Origin: Lichina pygmaea
Taxonomy: Eukaryota; Ascomycota; Lichinomycetes; Lichinales; Lichinaceae
Direction of reading: 5' to 3'
Length of the DNA stretch: 64,000 bases
NCBI GenBank assembly: GCA_963422465.1
Contig: OY730172.1
Span: 2,604,001-2,668,000, forward strand
In this document: positions 21,352 through 34,051 of the stretch, piece after piece
How the letters are laid out: each line of letters starts with the position of its first letter
How positions within the stretch are numbered: the first letter of the stretch is position 1
Made by a program: the position numbers and the translations under genes
Notes under the pieces: model-generated
What the model saw: the letters and a program-made list of their open reading frames with translations, nothing else
Told to the model about the DNA's origin: nothing
Databases searched by the model: none

Positions 21352-21615
21352 CTCCATATGTGGATGTGCCTGGGGGCCTACTCATCACAATCACCATCTT
21401 CGCGCTGCTCGTACTGCCGGTGGCGGCTATGTATAAACTGACCGCGTACAACCCGTAGTCCGACGGCACCTTCAGCGCCATCGGCGTCCTCGCTGCCTTT
21501 CCCATACTCTTCTCCGCCGCCACGTCTCTTCTCACCAAGGCCTGAAGATACGAGCTCTTTGCGGGCTCTGCTGCATACAGCGCTGTGCTCGTCGTCTTCA
21601 GCAGCAACGTCAGCA
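21352..21615 (+). pseudogene. DUF6594-type membrane protein relic
   Basis: One plus-strand frame reads PPYVDVPGGLLITITIFALL, LPVAAMYKLTAYNP, TAG, FSAIGVLAAFPILFSAATSL, LTKA, TGA, RYELFAGSAAYSAVLVVF. This is the order of transmembrane helices in the C-terminal domain of DUF6594, a family common in filamentous ascomycetes. Two in-frame stops break it (the second plausibly a decayed CGA), and the N-terminal soluble part is not recognisable. It is probably a dead duplicate. Confidence 0.55.
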
Positions 21616-21639
21616 ACACAAAGTCGGGCGGATGAACAA

Positions 21640-23079
21640 AATCTGGACGAGAGTCTTGCTATGCTACTCGATGGCATATTCTCACTGCTCGGGTGACTTG
21701 TTTGATTGTCTTCATCTCTTCGCTCCTGCATTTTTACTTCGTTTCAGATGTAACCTTCTTCATCTTCCCTCCAAACCAGATAACCTCCACTGAGAATTCC
21801 ACTCCTCTTCTTCCTTTAACGGGACACTCATCTGATCGAAGCAGGTGGTCTACCAGATGCAAGTGAACAACCGAGGTGAGACGTGTCTTCCACCAGGGAC
21901 AGCTAGCTAGTCTTCCATGTTGATTGCTATCTCGATCTTCCTCGTGGTCTGCTTACGGACCGTCGTAGTCAGCAACAGGGAAATACGGAGGAAGACCCAG
22001 AATCTCATCAATAAAGGGAGAACAGTGGGGAAGGCTTGGGAGACTCGGGAGCGTGCCTTCTGAAGGCACAGATCATCTCCCAGCCAAAAGCATCGGCCAT
22101 CCTTGAATGAGACACCAAGTTCCCCCTTTACCAGCATAGCACCACCACCAGCATCGCGCCTCTACTAACCCATGATACTATAAACAGAGAGAACGAACAG
22201 ACAACCGTCAGATTTCCAACACCAATATCTGTCTCTGAGTTCACGTAGTCTTATACAGTACGGTACCTTCTAATCGTCGCTAGACTCACACCCTTCCCTC
22301 CGTTCATTCTGCAGTGTATGAAGCCACATCGCCAACCCCGCCATTGACCCGGTCGTGCCGGTCCAGCAGGATCCAGCTACACAAGGAACATCTAGCGTAT
22401 ACCGTACGGTACCGTACAGCATCCCAGGCAAAAGCAGCACTAGGCCAGTCAACATCTAAGAACCTGTTGAAAAGGCCTCCCCCGAGGCCCTAGGTACAGA
22501 GCTTGGAGCTGCGTGGCCCCACGAGACAGAGAGCCGAAGAGCTCGACAAGACAACACCGACGGCTGAAGCGTGTATCTACGCCACCGAGCACGAGCAGGC
22601 AGTACCGTAGTACTACAGTAGAAGCAGACGGGGCGAGAAGACCGGGGCAGCACCGGCGACTGTAGCAGCAGCAGGAGCAGGCGCAGCATCTATAGCCGGG
22701 GCTATTCCCCTCACCTCGAGTAGCTAGAGCCACGATTCTACCCAGAATCGAATGTCCTTCTCGCCAGAACCAGTGTTGTGCCTCGAGAAGAAAAAAACAC
22801 CCCCCCCCCCCCCCCCCCCCAAAAAAAAGAGAGAATTTCTTCGTCGGCCGCCAGAAAGCAAGAACGCTACAGTCACATGTCTCCAGCCAGCAGGCAACGG
22901 CCAGAGTTTTACGCGCTGGCTTTATCGCCATACGGCAGCGTCGCGGCCGTGAGACAAGAAAGATGGGGTGGAATGAGGAGAGGAAGATCTTACAGTGCTG
23001 GCCGACTGGCGTTTCTCGTCGCTCCAGTCAAGGCATGTTAATACGTACGTGTGGGAGGGATAGGCGAATGTAGAAGCAA
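21640..23079. other. intergenic, no gene seen
   Basis: Short open frames only. A run of about 20 C followed by eight A lies at 22799-22828, and an (ATG)n run at 23091-23105 borders the LINE relic. Confidence 0.4.
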
Positions 23080-23998
23080 GTGCAGAAGTATGATGATGAT
23101 GATGATACCACCAGCCTGTTTGCTGCTCGTACGTCTGCCCCACAATGCAAAGCTCTGGGTGAAGAAGCACATTCTCCTCCTGTAAAGCTTTGGTGGCCTT
23201 CCGCTGGTCACTAGTATCCATGTCTTTTGTACAGACTCCGTGGACCAGCACCTGGTACCGCCGTTGAACAATCTGTGCTGATGGTGCAAGGCAAGACAGC
23301 CAAGCGATGTCCTCTTCTGCCTCCTGTTGTCCTGCCTCGGTCTCCATCAAGACTGACATGTCCCCCCTGGGGTGCTGGTAGAGGGAGAGTATCCAACTCC
23401 CCTCTTTGTCAAAGTGTCCGGTTTGATCCAGTCGCTTCTTGAGCTCCTGCGGGGTGACCGAGTGAAAGCCTGGTGATAACCTCACACAGGTGTCATGCCT
23501 CCAGCCGGGCAGCCTCTCACTCATGTCACTTGATGAGAACTTTGGTGGGTCTTGGAGTGGTTGGGCCAGCACCCTGCACTGCCTGTGCATACACCCTTGG
23601 CTTTGCTGTCTCAAGTGCATCTAATCGCTGGCCGATCTTGTTGAGTCTCCAACGTAGTCTTGTGGACCCCCCTGCAACGCTTCAGTAGCCCTTGTCGAGA
23701 GGCCATCGATCACTCGTTCAACACCACCAAGGAACTGGTGGACTGCGGCCGAGTCGTACTCAGGCTTGCTGGGATTCTTCGCAGTTGCATCATGTCTCAA
23801 TGAATTCAGTCGACTGTGCAGTAGGTCAAGGAAGTCCCCAAAATGGGGGCGCTCCCCTTCATACAGTGGAAGTGTTGCCATTTTTGCTTTTAGTACGGAA
23901 GTATACGAACGTACGTGTTTCGATAGCACGTTACTTGGCAGGCTGACCTCCATTCGTCGGGGAACTCCAATCTGTCGTCGTAGATCCACCAAAGACAT
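23080..23998 (-). pseudogene. LINE ORF1 (gag-like) relic
   Basis: Minus-strand reading from 23998: MATLPLYEGERPHFGDFLDL, later LNKIGQRLDALETAKPRVYA in a shifted frame, then VTPQELKKRLDQTGHF and RRYQVLVHGV, KATKALQEENVLLHPELCIV. The VLVHGV block followed by E-N-x-x-LHP is the pattern I know from ORF1 of Tad-like fungal LINEs. At least one frameshift and stops separate the blocks, and no zinc knuckles or reverse transcriptase follow. It may belong to the same family as the LINE at 2344-3671. Confidence 0.5.
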
Positions 23999-26456
23999 TA
24001 CGTATTGCGTTCACGTATACGGTACGGAGCACAGGTGCATTGAAGACGAAGAAGACCCGATGGTCGAATCCCGGGCGTCTGCCGCAAAAGTGCAGTGCCG
24101 AAGGATGCGGCTCCGCCTTTCCTTCCCATCTCCATCCTCTTCTCTCAGTCGAAGCTTCACCCCATGCGACATGATGTGCTCGGGGACGATATGGTACGAG
24201 CGCTGGTGTAGGTTCGGCTTCACAGATGGACGGTCGTCATGCTCAACAGCTGGATATACAGCACTCGGAGGGGACTCTGCCCGTCGCAGTTGTGCCAGAC
24301 CAATCCAAGCCCAGCCCAGCCCGATCGGTAAATATAACATGACACATGACGTTATCGATAACCTATAGGTTATCATACCGTATAAACATCATAGGGAGGA
24401 ACAGGTGATACGTACGAAGTTGCATCTGTCGCATCGTGCCTGTTGCGTTGTCTCTCGTAATCTCGCTTGGGCAATGCAACCACGACGCAAGCCGTCCATG
24501 TGTCTTCCCAGACACATGCAGAGATACTTGCCGTGTCGTGGTCATTGCAGCGCATCAGACCATCAAGGTGGCTTTAGGCTGCACTTCTGTGCCTCCGGAC
24601 TCCATCCGGTTTTCCTTCTTCACGGACGGATTGACGGAGAAAAAGCGAGTGGTGCGAGAAATACGGTAGTACAGCATGTACGTACAGTACTATGTCGTTG
24701 AGTCGAGTATGACGTAGATGGCTCCCAAACAAGCAGTGCCCCCCCCCCCCCCCCCCAACAAGAGACGTTGTTAGCAGCCAGTTGAAGCTGGCTGACCACA
24801 CGCGTGCTCTGTCGCCCATACCTACGAGTGCTCATTGCTCTCTTAGGGTTCAGGCTGACGGAGGAGAATCTCAGGGGCAGATCACGTGATGCAGCAATAA
24901 AAGCCACATCTTCAGCCGTCGTAACTCTTCTTCGGAAGCCCAGTCGACACCGAGTACGTAACGTACATCGTCTCAAGATCTCTGATATCTGTCTTGCAGT
25001 TTTTGACAGTATAATAGCAACTCTGAGGTCTCGTACGAAGTGATACGTTGTCCGGACGCAAGTGCCGACAGCCAGTCGTGGGGAAGTGCTCCCGACCGCA
25101 TGAAACCTCCACGGACTGATTGGACAGAAGAGGAGAAACAAGACGAGGCTGACAAAAGAATGGCGTTGTCGCTTGGCAAAGCGGCGCTGAGACTGTTGGA
25201 TGACAGCTGACCAGGCTGACCGTGTCTCCGATGGCAAGGTCTCAATGGCTCCGTAGCGAAGGGATATCTGGCAAACTCATCTTAGCTGTGGCATGTGCGA
25301 CGGGGCAGACGTCGTCGTGTGGCAGCCACTTTGATCGATGTGTGAGCGAGTTCATACCGTGTTGGGTGTGTGTGTGCCTGACACAGAGCCCGATTGGGAG
25401 CCAGGCACGCCAAGCTCGACGGACGTGGCGTTACGTAATCATTTGGCCACACCCCTCAGAAAGCCGGCGAAAATGCTCCCGTCTGGTCGCGGCTGGAGCG
25501 ACGAAGAGATTGCCGGAGCGGCTAGGTACCACCCCCGCAAATCCGTGCGGTCGGGATACCTGTGCTGCCCACGGTACCTGAGGCTAGCATCCCGTGCCGT
25601 ACGAGGCGCACCGACATGCTCCGTGACTTACCTACTAAATAGGGTATTTCCGTTCCTGGATCCAGCCCAGCCAAGCCCGACACTCCCTCATCCGAGCCCT
25701 ATTGAGGTTCCTGCCAAAAGTGATGTTGACGGAATACTTCTTACTAAGCTCGGATTGCGCCGCCAGGTAATTTCAACCATCAATCAAGCTGAGGAGCGCT
25801 CCGTCCAACATGGGACGATCCTGTCCGTACGATATCGTGGAACAATGACTTGCAAAAGATGTTGTCTGACGGCACCACGAAGAGGCCAGCTTTCCTACGT
25901 GAAAGTGGCACCTTCCCCTTCGACGCCGGTCCCAAGACTTTTCGTCGCTCCAGGCTTCTCTACGGACTGGGGAGGGGCGGATGTAGACTGCGAGATTACT
26001 TTTGTCGGCGACGACGGCACCGCCCAGCACGCAGGCGCTCAGGCCCGTCGGGACACCGGGCACGGCCCGTTCTTTCCTTTTTGGCTTCCCACCGTTTTGC
26101 CCCGCCGACATAAATTCTCTCCTTTCCCCGTCTCCTCTGATCTCCTTTCTCATCCGTACCGCATCCGACACTCCTTGGTCGACGTTCTGTGACTTTTTAG
26201 ATTGTGCGCTCACTCATTCTCGGCGCCGTTCTATCCACCTACGCCCAGCCCAACATTCACGTTCACTTGTATCCCCCCTCCACCTCCTCCCTCACGGGCC
26301 TGAGCGCAGTTCTCGACCCTTGCCCCTTACCACGCTCTCTTTCAGCCGTCGCCGGATCGCCAGTCGACCGAGGATCATCGATTCTTTTTCGGGAGTACAG
26401 TTTCGATCGGAGAGACGTGCGTCGCGTTCGTCCGGATCAGCGAAGCAGGTCGAGGG
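23999..26456. other. intergenic, no gene seen
   Basis: No supported gene in 2.4 kb. It contains a C run at 24739-24756. Open frames (minus 24620-25237, plus 25338-26192) lack recognisable content. Confidence 0.4.
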
Positions 26457-26465
26457 TTATATAAT
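26457..26465 (+). promoter_or_regulatory. TATA box candidate for the RlpA-like gene
   Basis: TTATATAAT lies about 90 bp upstream of the ATG at 26553, an ordinary TATA distance for a strongly expressed secreted-protein gene. Confidence 0.45.
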
Positions 26466-26552
26466 CCTGCGACGTGCCCACTGCGACTGTGGAACGACCA
26501 CGTTGAAGAGCAGGATTCTTCTCGACTCATCCGATATCCACCGGCCTTCGAG

Positions 26553-27567
26553 ATGCGTTTCGCGCAGGGATCCGGCCTCGTCGGCCTCCTTGTCTCCGTC
26601 GCCGCGGCAATGCCGCTTGAGAAGCGCGCATACGAGTGGGTCACCGAGACCCGCTACGAGGTGGTCGACGTGACTGTGACCGTCACCGTCGCTGCTAATG
26701 CAGCGCCGACCGCGACTGCCACGTCCACGGTCGAAGCGACAACGTCCACCACGACGCCGATGGCGACCCCTGAACCGGTGTCGTCCACCACATCGTCCTC
26801 CTCGGAATACTCTTGGACGTGGTCGGAGTCGACAACGTCAACGTCAGCGTCGACAACATCGGCAGTGTCGACGTCGACGCCAGATGCGCCTGTCGCAGAG
26901 GTGCCATCGACGAGCACCACCGTGTCGCCGCCGCCGCCGCCGCCGCCTCCTTCGTCGTTTTCGCCCCCGCCTCCTCCTCCGGCTCCAACCCCAGAGAGCG
27001 TTCCCGAGGAGCAGCCCGTGATCGAGGAGGAGCCCGTGGTCGAGGAGGAGCCCGTGGTCGAGGAGGAGCCCGTGATCGAGGAGCAGCCCGTGATCGAGGC
27101 GCCGGAAGCCCCGACCCCACAGGCCGCCCCCGAAAGCCAGGGCTCGGGAGAAGGCCAGTTCCACGGCGAACTGACGCATTACGAAACCAGTACCGACGTC
27201 TTCGGCTCGTGCGGTATGAACAACGATGGTAACTCGGAGTTTGTCGTGGCACTTTCGACCGAGCTCATGGGCAACGCTCCCGGAGGCAATCCCAACAAGC
27301 ATCCCAATTGCGGCAAGAAGATCAAGGTCCACCATGGCGGCAAGACCCAGGAAGCCACTGTTGTCGACACGTGCGGCGCTTGTGTGAGTAGCCCGCCTCC
27401 GTAGATTCCAGCATTGTTTGTCTTTGTGCCTGCCACGGTGCTCGTCGCTGATGGTCTGCTCTCCGTTGCCATAGGCATCTCACGACGTCGATCTATCCGT
27501 CGCTCTTTTCAAGAAGTTTGCCGGCTTGGGCGTCGGTCGCATGGACGGCACGTGGGACTGGGCTTGA
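26553..27567 (+). CDS. secreted RlpA-like double-psi beta-barrel protein
   Basis: Exons 26553-27383 and 27475-27567 (307 aa). A signal peptide (MRFAQGSGLVGLLVSVAAA) is followed by a Lys-Arg site (PLEKRA) suited to Kex2 cleavage. A Thr/Ser/Pro-rich linker comes next, probably O-glycosylated, then about five Glu-rich pentads of the type VEEEPV/IEEQPV (about 152-175). The C-terminal 110 residues are an RlpA-like/expansin-like barrel: HGELTHYETSTDVFGSCG, VALSTELMG, PNCGKKIKV, VVDTCGAC then, across the intron, DVDLSVALFKKF and GRMDGTWDW. Such fungal proteins are small extracellular barrels; some bind wall polysaccharide and others inhibit proteases. Nothing here decides between these roles. Confidence 0.85.
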
Positions 27568-30500
27568 AAGTGATGACATGGCCGCAGGTCGAGCTTCCTC
27601 TCCTGTCATTGGCGCATGTTGCCGAGCGACGGACGTCGATCGTCGCTCGACTCCAGCGCAGGATACAGTCCAAACAGCAGTCGCTACCGACAGGGTCATG
27701 GTGCGATCGGTCGAGCACTGGTGCCACCGCGAGATGGAATCCTCGACAAAAACTTCCTCCCCCTCATACCACGGGAAAGCAGATTTCAAGTGACGACTCT
27801 GATGACGACTTCCCCATCCTCGGGTTTCATACCATCTTCTCTTCTGCCGCGGCGAGCATCTTCCATTGACTTGGTATTTGCTTATGTTCGCTGGCGCCCA
27901 CTCCTTTTGGTGTCTTTTCTTGGTCTATCCAATCCGTCAAGTCATTCGTTCACTCATCTCTCGATAGACTCGGATTTTCTCCCTGACCAGCTCCATTGGC
28001 GACGATGATGAGTACCCTGCGAAGCAGATTGGAGACCAATAGAACAGGGTGGCTCTTCAAACATCTCCATACGCGTATCACAGTAGGCATGTACAGCATG
28101 TCAGTAAGTTGCACAAAACGACAGCTACTCTGTGGCAGCTAGTACCACTTGTGGTTGCTAAACAATACTTGATGCAGCTTCATCCTATAACCTCCAATCT
28201 GATGCGTTATCATCTCGGCATCCGATGTTCTGCTAGTAGGCGTCGCTACAGCGTTACAGTGTCACGATCGTCACGAGCGTACAGCATTGAGGAGCTTACG
28301 TCATCAACCCTTTTCCTGTCCTGGCGTCACTACTACAATCCCATCTGCACGCTCAGCTCAAACATGACACGACGTTTACTCCCCTTCGTCATCAGAAGGT
28401 ATCGATGGGTTCTGCCGTTGGCCTAGGGCAAGATGTCGGAAGATGTTCTCTGCAGAGCTGAGATACTAAATTATAAGGAGGACGCCCCCGTGGGCGTGAT
28501 CTGATTGTGCTATGCTGATTGTGAGGTCTACCCACTATGCTTACATGTCTACCATACTGACATTCCATCTCTTTCCTACAGTAGGCATCCAAGGAAAGAT
28601 ATATATATGTCACGGGACAGCCCCAATAGGTATACGGTAGTCAGCACCGATAGGCTTGATCCCCGTTCTGAGCAACCGGCATACAGTACGGCTAGATTCT
28701 CGAGGATCAAGGATCCTCAGCGAAAAACCGAGAGAGACACTGATGACATGGCTGTCTTCACGCCATGAGCACCATCGTGGGTTTTCTTGTCTTCTTCTCC
28801 TTCTTTAGATCACCTAGCCATAGGCCATCTCCGGGAGTAGTCCGTGGCAATGTCTCCCGACTTGAGAACTGCGGCAGATATCTTACCTGTTCTCTTCTAA
28901 CAGTGTTTTCGGTCCAAGATCTCTGCCTTTCCCCCCCCCTGGTTGCTCGCATCCAGAGATATGAGCTGTTTATCATTCCTGATGATACAAATGTCCGACG
29001 CTGGTGCAGCTGATTAGTGGGCATTGCAGGTCCACCAACAGGACCCTTGTCGAGCTGCATCTTCACCATCATATCCCACTGATATTTACCGGCCGTGTGT
29101 CACGTCTCTGACAGGGAACCCACCCCTTTTGTGGTCATATCCCCTGACAGGAGCCTGGCGGTTCCTGCCCAAGCCTCGCCTTCTCCTCTTGCAGCCGGCG
29201 CGGCCGTGTCGGCGGCTCATCACTTTACCGCCGCCGGTGGTGGAGATCGTCGTCCCGGGCGTGGTCACCGACTTGACGCCGCAGGTCCTCGAGGCCACGA
29301 GTCTTCAGTCTCCGAAGGGTTGAAGGACGACGGAACCTTCGGGCGAGCTTACCGCTATAAAGCTAGCCAGTTCCAGTACTACATCTTTGTCACGTGGCTT
29401 TCCACGTGACCCTTCTACATCCCTGTGGACGTCTCTCCAGGTTCTAGGAATACATCACCCGGTTTGACCCCCTTCGACCCTATATACTGTTCATCGTCTT
29501 CCCGTAAGTGCTCGCCCTGACCGTTTCAACAGAATATGATGTCAATAGCGAAGCGATACTTCTAGATGATGAAGCAAGAACTGGTAGGGTTCCTATCGGG
29601 ATTTCAGGATCCAAACAACACCCGCGGCAGCTTGGCCAGGTATCGGAGATCGAGTTCGCCAGCGAGCACTAGAGCATTCTCATCAGGTATCTCAACATAC
29701 CTGACCATACCTACACTCCTGACTACGACGATCATCCTGGAAATTGGCACTCGGGCCAAAGTTTCCTCTCAGACCCCCGGAACACAGATCAGCCCCGAGG
29801 GTACAACATGTGGCCCTAGGAACATCTTGAGAGAACACTCTCTGGTGCGCCAGTGCACAGCTCACGGTGACACTGCAGCCTGGCGGCAGGTCAGAAATCT
29901 TCCGACCCCGCATCATAAGCACGACTTACGACCAGGAAGCTGACCTTGCCTAAAACACGTAAAGCCAGCAAGTCGAAGAGGTCGAAGATGTGCTGGCTGA
30001 GCTGGTGGACTGCAAATCTTCAAGTAAGCAGAAACAGAGCTCACCAGTCAAGTTTACTTCTAGGTATAGAAGGATGGAATAGACTAGTGTTGATTCCGCT
30101 GACTTTGTCTGTTCGGAGCTTCTGACAGGGCAGTCCACCAGTCCATCGGCTTGGCCTGCCGAGGCCACCGCCGTGGGCTACGTACTAGGCCGTGGAAGCT
30201 GCAAGTGAACTCCTTAACATGGGCGACACTGGCTTCAGAAGTGCGGAAGATAAGGCTACTGCCGGTGCTGCAGGACCCGTGGAATACTCTTGGACGTGAT
30301 TGGAGTCGACCAAGCCAACTTTGACGTCAGGTGCTTGGCAAAAGATAACAGCGTTAAGGCGGAATAGATCGATCTCCCGAAGCCATCCACTAACTTGCTC
30401 ATTCAAGGATCTGTTATAGAAAGCAAGCTGTTTTCCTTGACTTGATATCACTTTCAGGTACATGACAGTCACGGCGAGGGAAGGAGAAGCGGCAGCTCCT

Positions 30501-30599
30501 CGACATATCTCAAGCAATAAACCTGCCAACGACAAGAGCAGAGGGTGGCCCCGAAATAGAGTCAACAGGTGATCTCTCCACAGTGCCTTCTGGGTGGCT
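27568..30599. other. intergenic, probably transposon-derived in part
   Basis: No supported gene. From about 29500 the sequence may be the left part of the Ty3/Gypsy relic, but I could read no gag, protease or reverse transcriptase. The piece 30282-30311 resembles the RlpA-like gene at 26803-26832 (see findings). Confidence 0.35.
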
Positions 30600-30935
30600 A
30601 ACCATCTCTGATCAAGATGGACAGTTCTTAGCCGAGCCGTGGCAGAACTTGCGACAAGCATCGATGTCAAAAAGCCATGCCAACGGCTTATCATCCACAG
30701 ACCGATAGGCAGTCGGAACATACGCCTCAGACTGCAGAGGATGCTCTGCGATACTTCATAGCAGCTCTACCAGCAGAGTCAGACTGGCTATTGGCTCTGC
30801 CAAGTTTGCAGTCAGCACTCAACAATAGTGTCGAATCTCCACAGGCGGATACCCAACCGAAATCATCTTCAAGCAGTCTATGCTGGCAGCGGCGGGAACC
30901 TCGAAGCTGAGCCCGACAAAGCCGACAATGGCGCC
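30600..30935 (+). pseudogene. Ty3/Gypsy integrase relic
   Basis: The plus strand reads SDQDGQFLAEPWQNL, then after a frameshift TAYHPQTDRQSEHTPQTAED, ALRYFIAALP and LPSLQSALNNS, then after a further shift YPTEIIFKQSMLAAAG. The AYHPQTDGQSE-type motif, followed by a helix and ALNNS, is diagnostic of Gypsy-class integrase. At least two frameshifts make it inactive. No LTRs or target duplication were found by eye. Confidence 0.75.
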
Positions 30936-33451
30936 ACAGCTCCGGTTCACTGCCGGCGAGACCACCGCCTCCCTTCCCCACCAATCGGTCGTCACCGGGT
31001 TGTGGCAGAGACGTACGTGTTTACGATCAAAGGGATACCGGTGTGGCTCATCCTCGAGCGCAAGGATTGAACCACATTGTTGATAATGCAGAGTTTTGGA
31101 CAAGAGAGGGGGGAGGTCGACTCCTTACTGTAAAAGAGTTGGGGCGTGCTCCCAGGAGGCTCGATCCAACTCATTGACCATGATCTTTGTTCCAATCTTG
31201 TACCGTTGTGTCCCCATCATCTGGTAGCAACACTGGAAGATCGCAGCGTCCAGACTTCAAATACTGAGCCCATCGAGCTCGCAGGCCGACTATCAGACCT
31301 TGTTGTTCACAAGGGCCACAGCGGCCTAAGAGACCCCTAGCTCTTCCACAACCAAAATGCCGACGGAGAGAAAAAGCACCGAAGGCCACTCCACCGTTTG
31401 CCGCTGGCACACCATCTGACCTACTAGCCCTCCTACGAAGACACAGCAGCATCGCCATTTGCCGAGGCCAGCGCGGTCGACCTATGGCGACCCCAACAAG
31501 ATATTTGTCCCTGGATTTCATGCTGTCAATTGCAAGCAAAGCCTCATCGATTGCGATTATCCGCACATGGCTTGAGGCGTTAGTTGACACTTTGACACGT
31601 CCAGAATTCACCAGGAAGATGGCGGGAGCAAGTAGACGTCTTCTCCGTCACCACGGAGGCCTCTATCGATACAGTTTTCGAAAACTGTGGGCGAAAGTCT
31701 CCACCTTGGCTGGTAAGAAACGTCGATGACACCGTACCGTACTCGAGTGATTCGCTAACAGCAATGGCTCGTGACAACAGGTGCCCATCTTTCAGACTTG
31801 TTTCTTCTATTCGAATACTCCCCCCGTCTTCTTCGGAGATGGTGACAAGAGACGACCCCCATCGGCGCTCCAACAAGTTGATAGGTATTGGTGTGGGGTT
31901 ATCAGCAGAAGTACTGAACGTCGTTGAACACTAGCTACGAGGATAGTCAGTCAGCCTCGAGACTCTTTTGTAACGTAGACAGAAGAGAGCTCGCGCTACA
32001 CACCAGTGCCTACGTACAGTGTGTTCCTACTTACGTACTGTCGTCAGAAACACCAAACCTCCTTGAAAAGCATGTCCAAGCATACTTGAGCAAGATCGTC
32101 TCGCAGCCGCACCAAGAATCTCCTCTCTTTCGAGTTTTCTTTTGCTCTTCACCACGGTACATCCTCACTCGACTTTACTGTAGAATGCATCTGCATACAT
32201 GCAGCGACGAGTCGCTTTGAGATCTGGTTGGTCTGCTGCTCTGTTGCCCTGCTGCTCAGCATGCCAGCAGGCCCTCTCGTTCTTATTGCCCAGTTGCCTG
32301 TGGTACAAGGTACGGTACGGTAGCTGCTCAACTGCCGAAACAGCTCTGCTGCTGATGGTTGTTGATCGTCATTGTGGAGGACCTACGTATGCAGCACCCG
32401 TGCACGCTCTGTACAAGGGTGCCGCACTGCTTCTCCGTACGTACGTACGTACCACAGTAGCTTTGTGCCTGGGTGGCTGGCTGGCCGGCTGACTGGGTGG
32501 TTTCGGTGGAGTGGGTCGGCGCGGTCGACGGAGGGACATGGATGTGTAGTACAGTATGTGGGTCTGTAGGTCTTCAACCAATTGATCGCTCAATCACTTG
32601 ATCGCTCAGTTAAACGTACGTGACGTAGATGCACGTACTGTGCCTCAATCTTTCGATCCGCAAATCCGCCGATCCGCCAATTCCTCAATCCATCCATCCC
32701 CCCCCCTTCCCCAATCAATCAATCTCTCGATCCTTCAATCCTCCGATCCACCAATTCTGTAATCCAACCAATCACCCACCGCCCAATCATCAACTCGATG
32801 ACCGGATTCATCCACGATATCATTCGTCCGAGCCATCCTCACCGCCCTCACCCCTCATAATCCACACCATCCACACCACCCAAACCACCCCACCCTCACC
32901 CCACACACCCCACACACTACCGATCTAGACAGCCAATCGACAACCATCTCACGAAACATACAAAAAAGAAAAAAAGGGGAAAAGAAAAGAGAAAGGAAGC
33001 AAGCAAGTGAAGTAGCACGGAAGCAAAGACCGGTTGAACAGAAGAAACAAAAGAATGAAAGAGCACACTCCCTCTACAATCAGGGTATAAAGTACATATA
33101 TATGTCCTGACGTACGTGCGGAGTACTGTACGTACGTATGTACTGATGTGCTGTACCCCCCCACCCCTGGTGTTGCTGGCCGCCGAAGCTTGCCGCCACC
33201 AACGTAGCTGAAATGAAAGCTGAGATATAATCAGTGGAAGAGTTAGAGCGGAGACGGGGAGAGTGGCGACAAGAAAGTGCAGACAGACAAAGTGGAGACG
33301 GACGAGTGCAGACAGGCAAAGTGAAGACAGAAGAGTGAACACGGGATAGCGGGGAAAAAAGTGGTAGACGGAAGAGTGGAGACGGAAGGATGGAGACGGA
33401 AGAAAAGGAGCGTGGGCAGAGCGGTGGAGATGAAAACTAATGGAGCTTGAA
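30936..33451. other. intergenic, low-complexity
   Basis: No supported gene. It includes CAATC/CCATC-rich simple sequence (32640-32800), a TACGTACGTACGTAC island at 32442-32456, another at 33110-33142, and degenerate GAGTGGAGACGGA repeats at 33240-33400. Confidence 0.45.
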
Positions 33452-33668
33452 GTAGAGCAACAGAGCCTAGAGTAGCAGAGCCTGGAGCAACAGAGCCTGG
33501 AGTAGCAGAGCCTGGAGCAACAGAGCCTGGAGCAACAGAGCCTGGAGCAACAGAGCCTGGAGTAGCAGAGCCTAGAGTAGCAGAGCCTGGAGGAACAGAG
33601 CCTGGAGCAACAGAGCCTGGAGGAACAGAGCCTGGAGCAACAGAGCCTGGAGCAACAGAGCCTGGAGT
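33452..33668. repeat. 15-bp minisatellite
   Basis: About 14 copies of CCTGGAGCAACAGAG with variants CCTGGAGTAGCAGAG and CCTGGAGGAACAGAG. It is non-coding and lies about 400 bp past the UFD2 stop. Confidence 0.9.
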
Positions 33669-34051
33669 GAAGCAAGAAAGCTAGGAGTGGAGTACTAACG
33701 CCAGGAACGAGCACACAAGTTGATGAGCTAAAGCAGTAGAGCGACGAATGAGCACAAGTCGATGAGCTAAAGCAGTAGAGCCAGGAACGAGCACACAGGT
33801 TGGTAAGCTAAAGCAGTACCGGTAGAGCCAGGTATAAGAATAAAGCGACAGAGAGCAATGATGATGATGATATATTCCTCCCTCACCCCTCTCCTCCTTC
33901 TTTCTCTCCTCGATCAGTGCCGCCGCTCCCCCCTCGAGTTTCCCAGGTACCCCTCACCCTTCACCCTTCACCTCTCACCCCTCAACCCTCGCTCCTCGCT
34001 CCTCACCCCTCGCTCCCCGCCCCTCACCTCTCCTCCGCTCACAAGCACACT

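Noticed and set aside
21311-21731. Minus-strand frames considered as a membrane protein
   Set aside because: The plus strand of the same DNA gives a better family match (DUF6594) with transmembrane helices in the right order.
24050-24110. GGTCGAATCCC resembling a tRNA T-arm
   Set aside because: No matching acceptor stem, D-arm or anticodon arm upstream.
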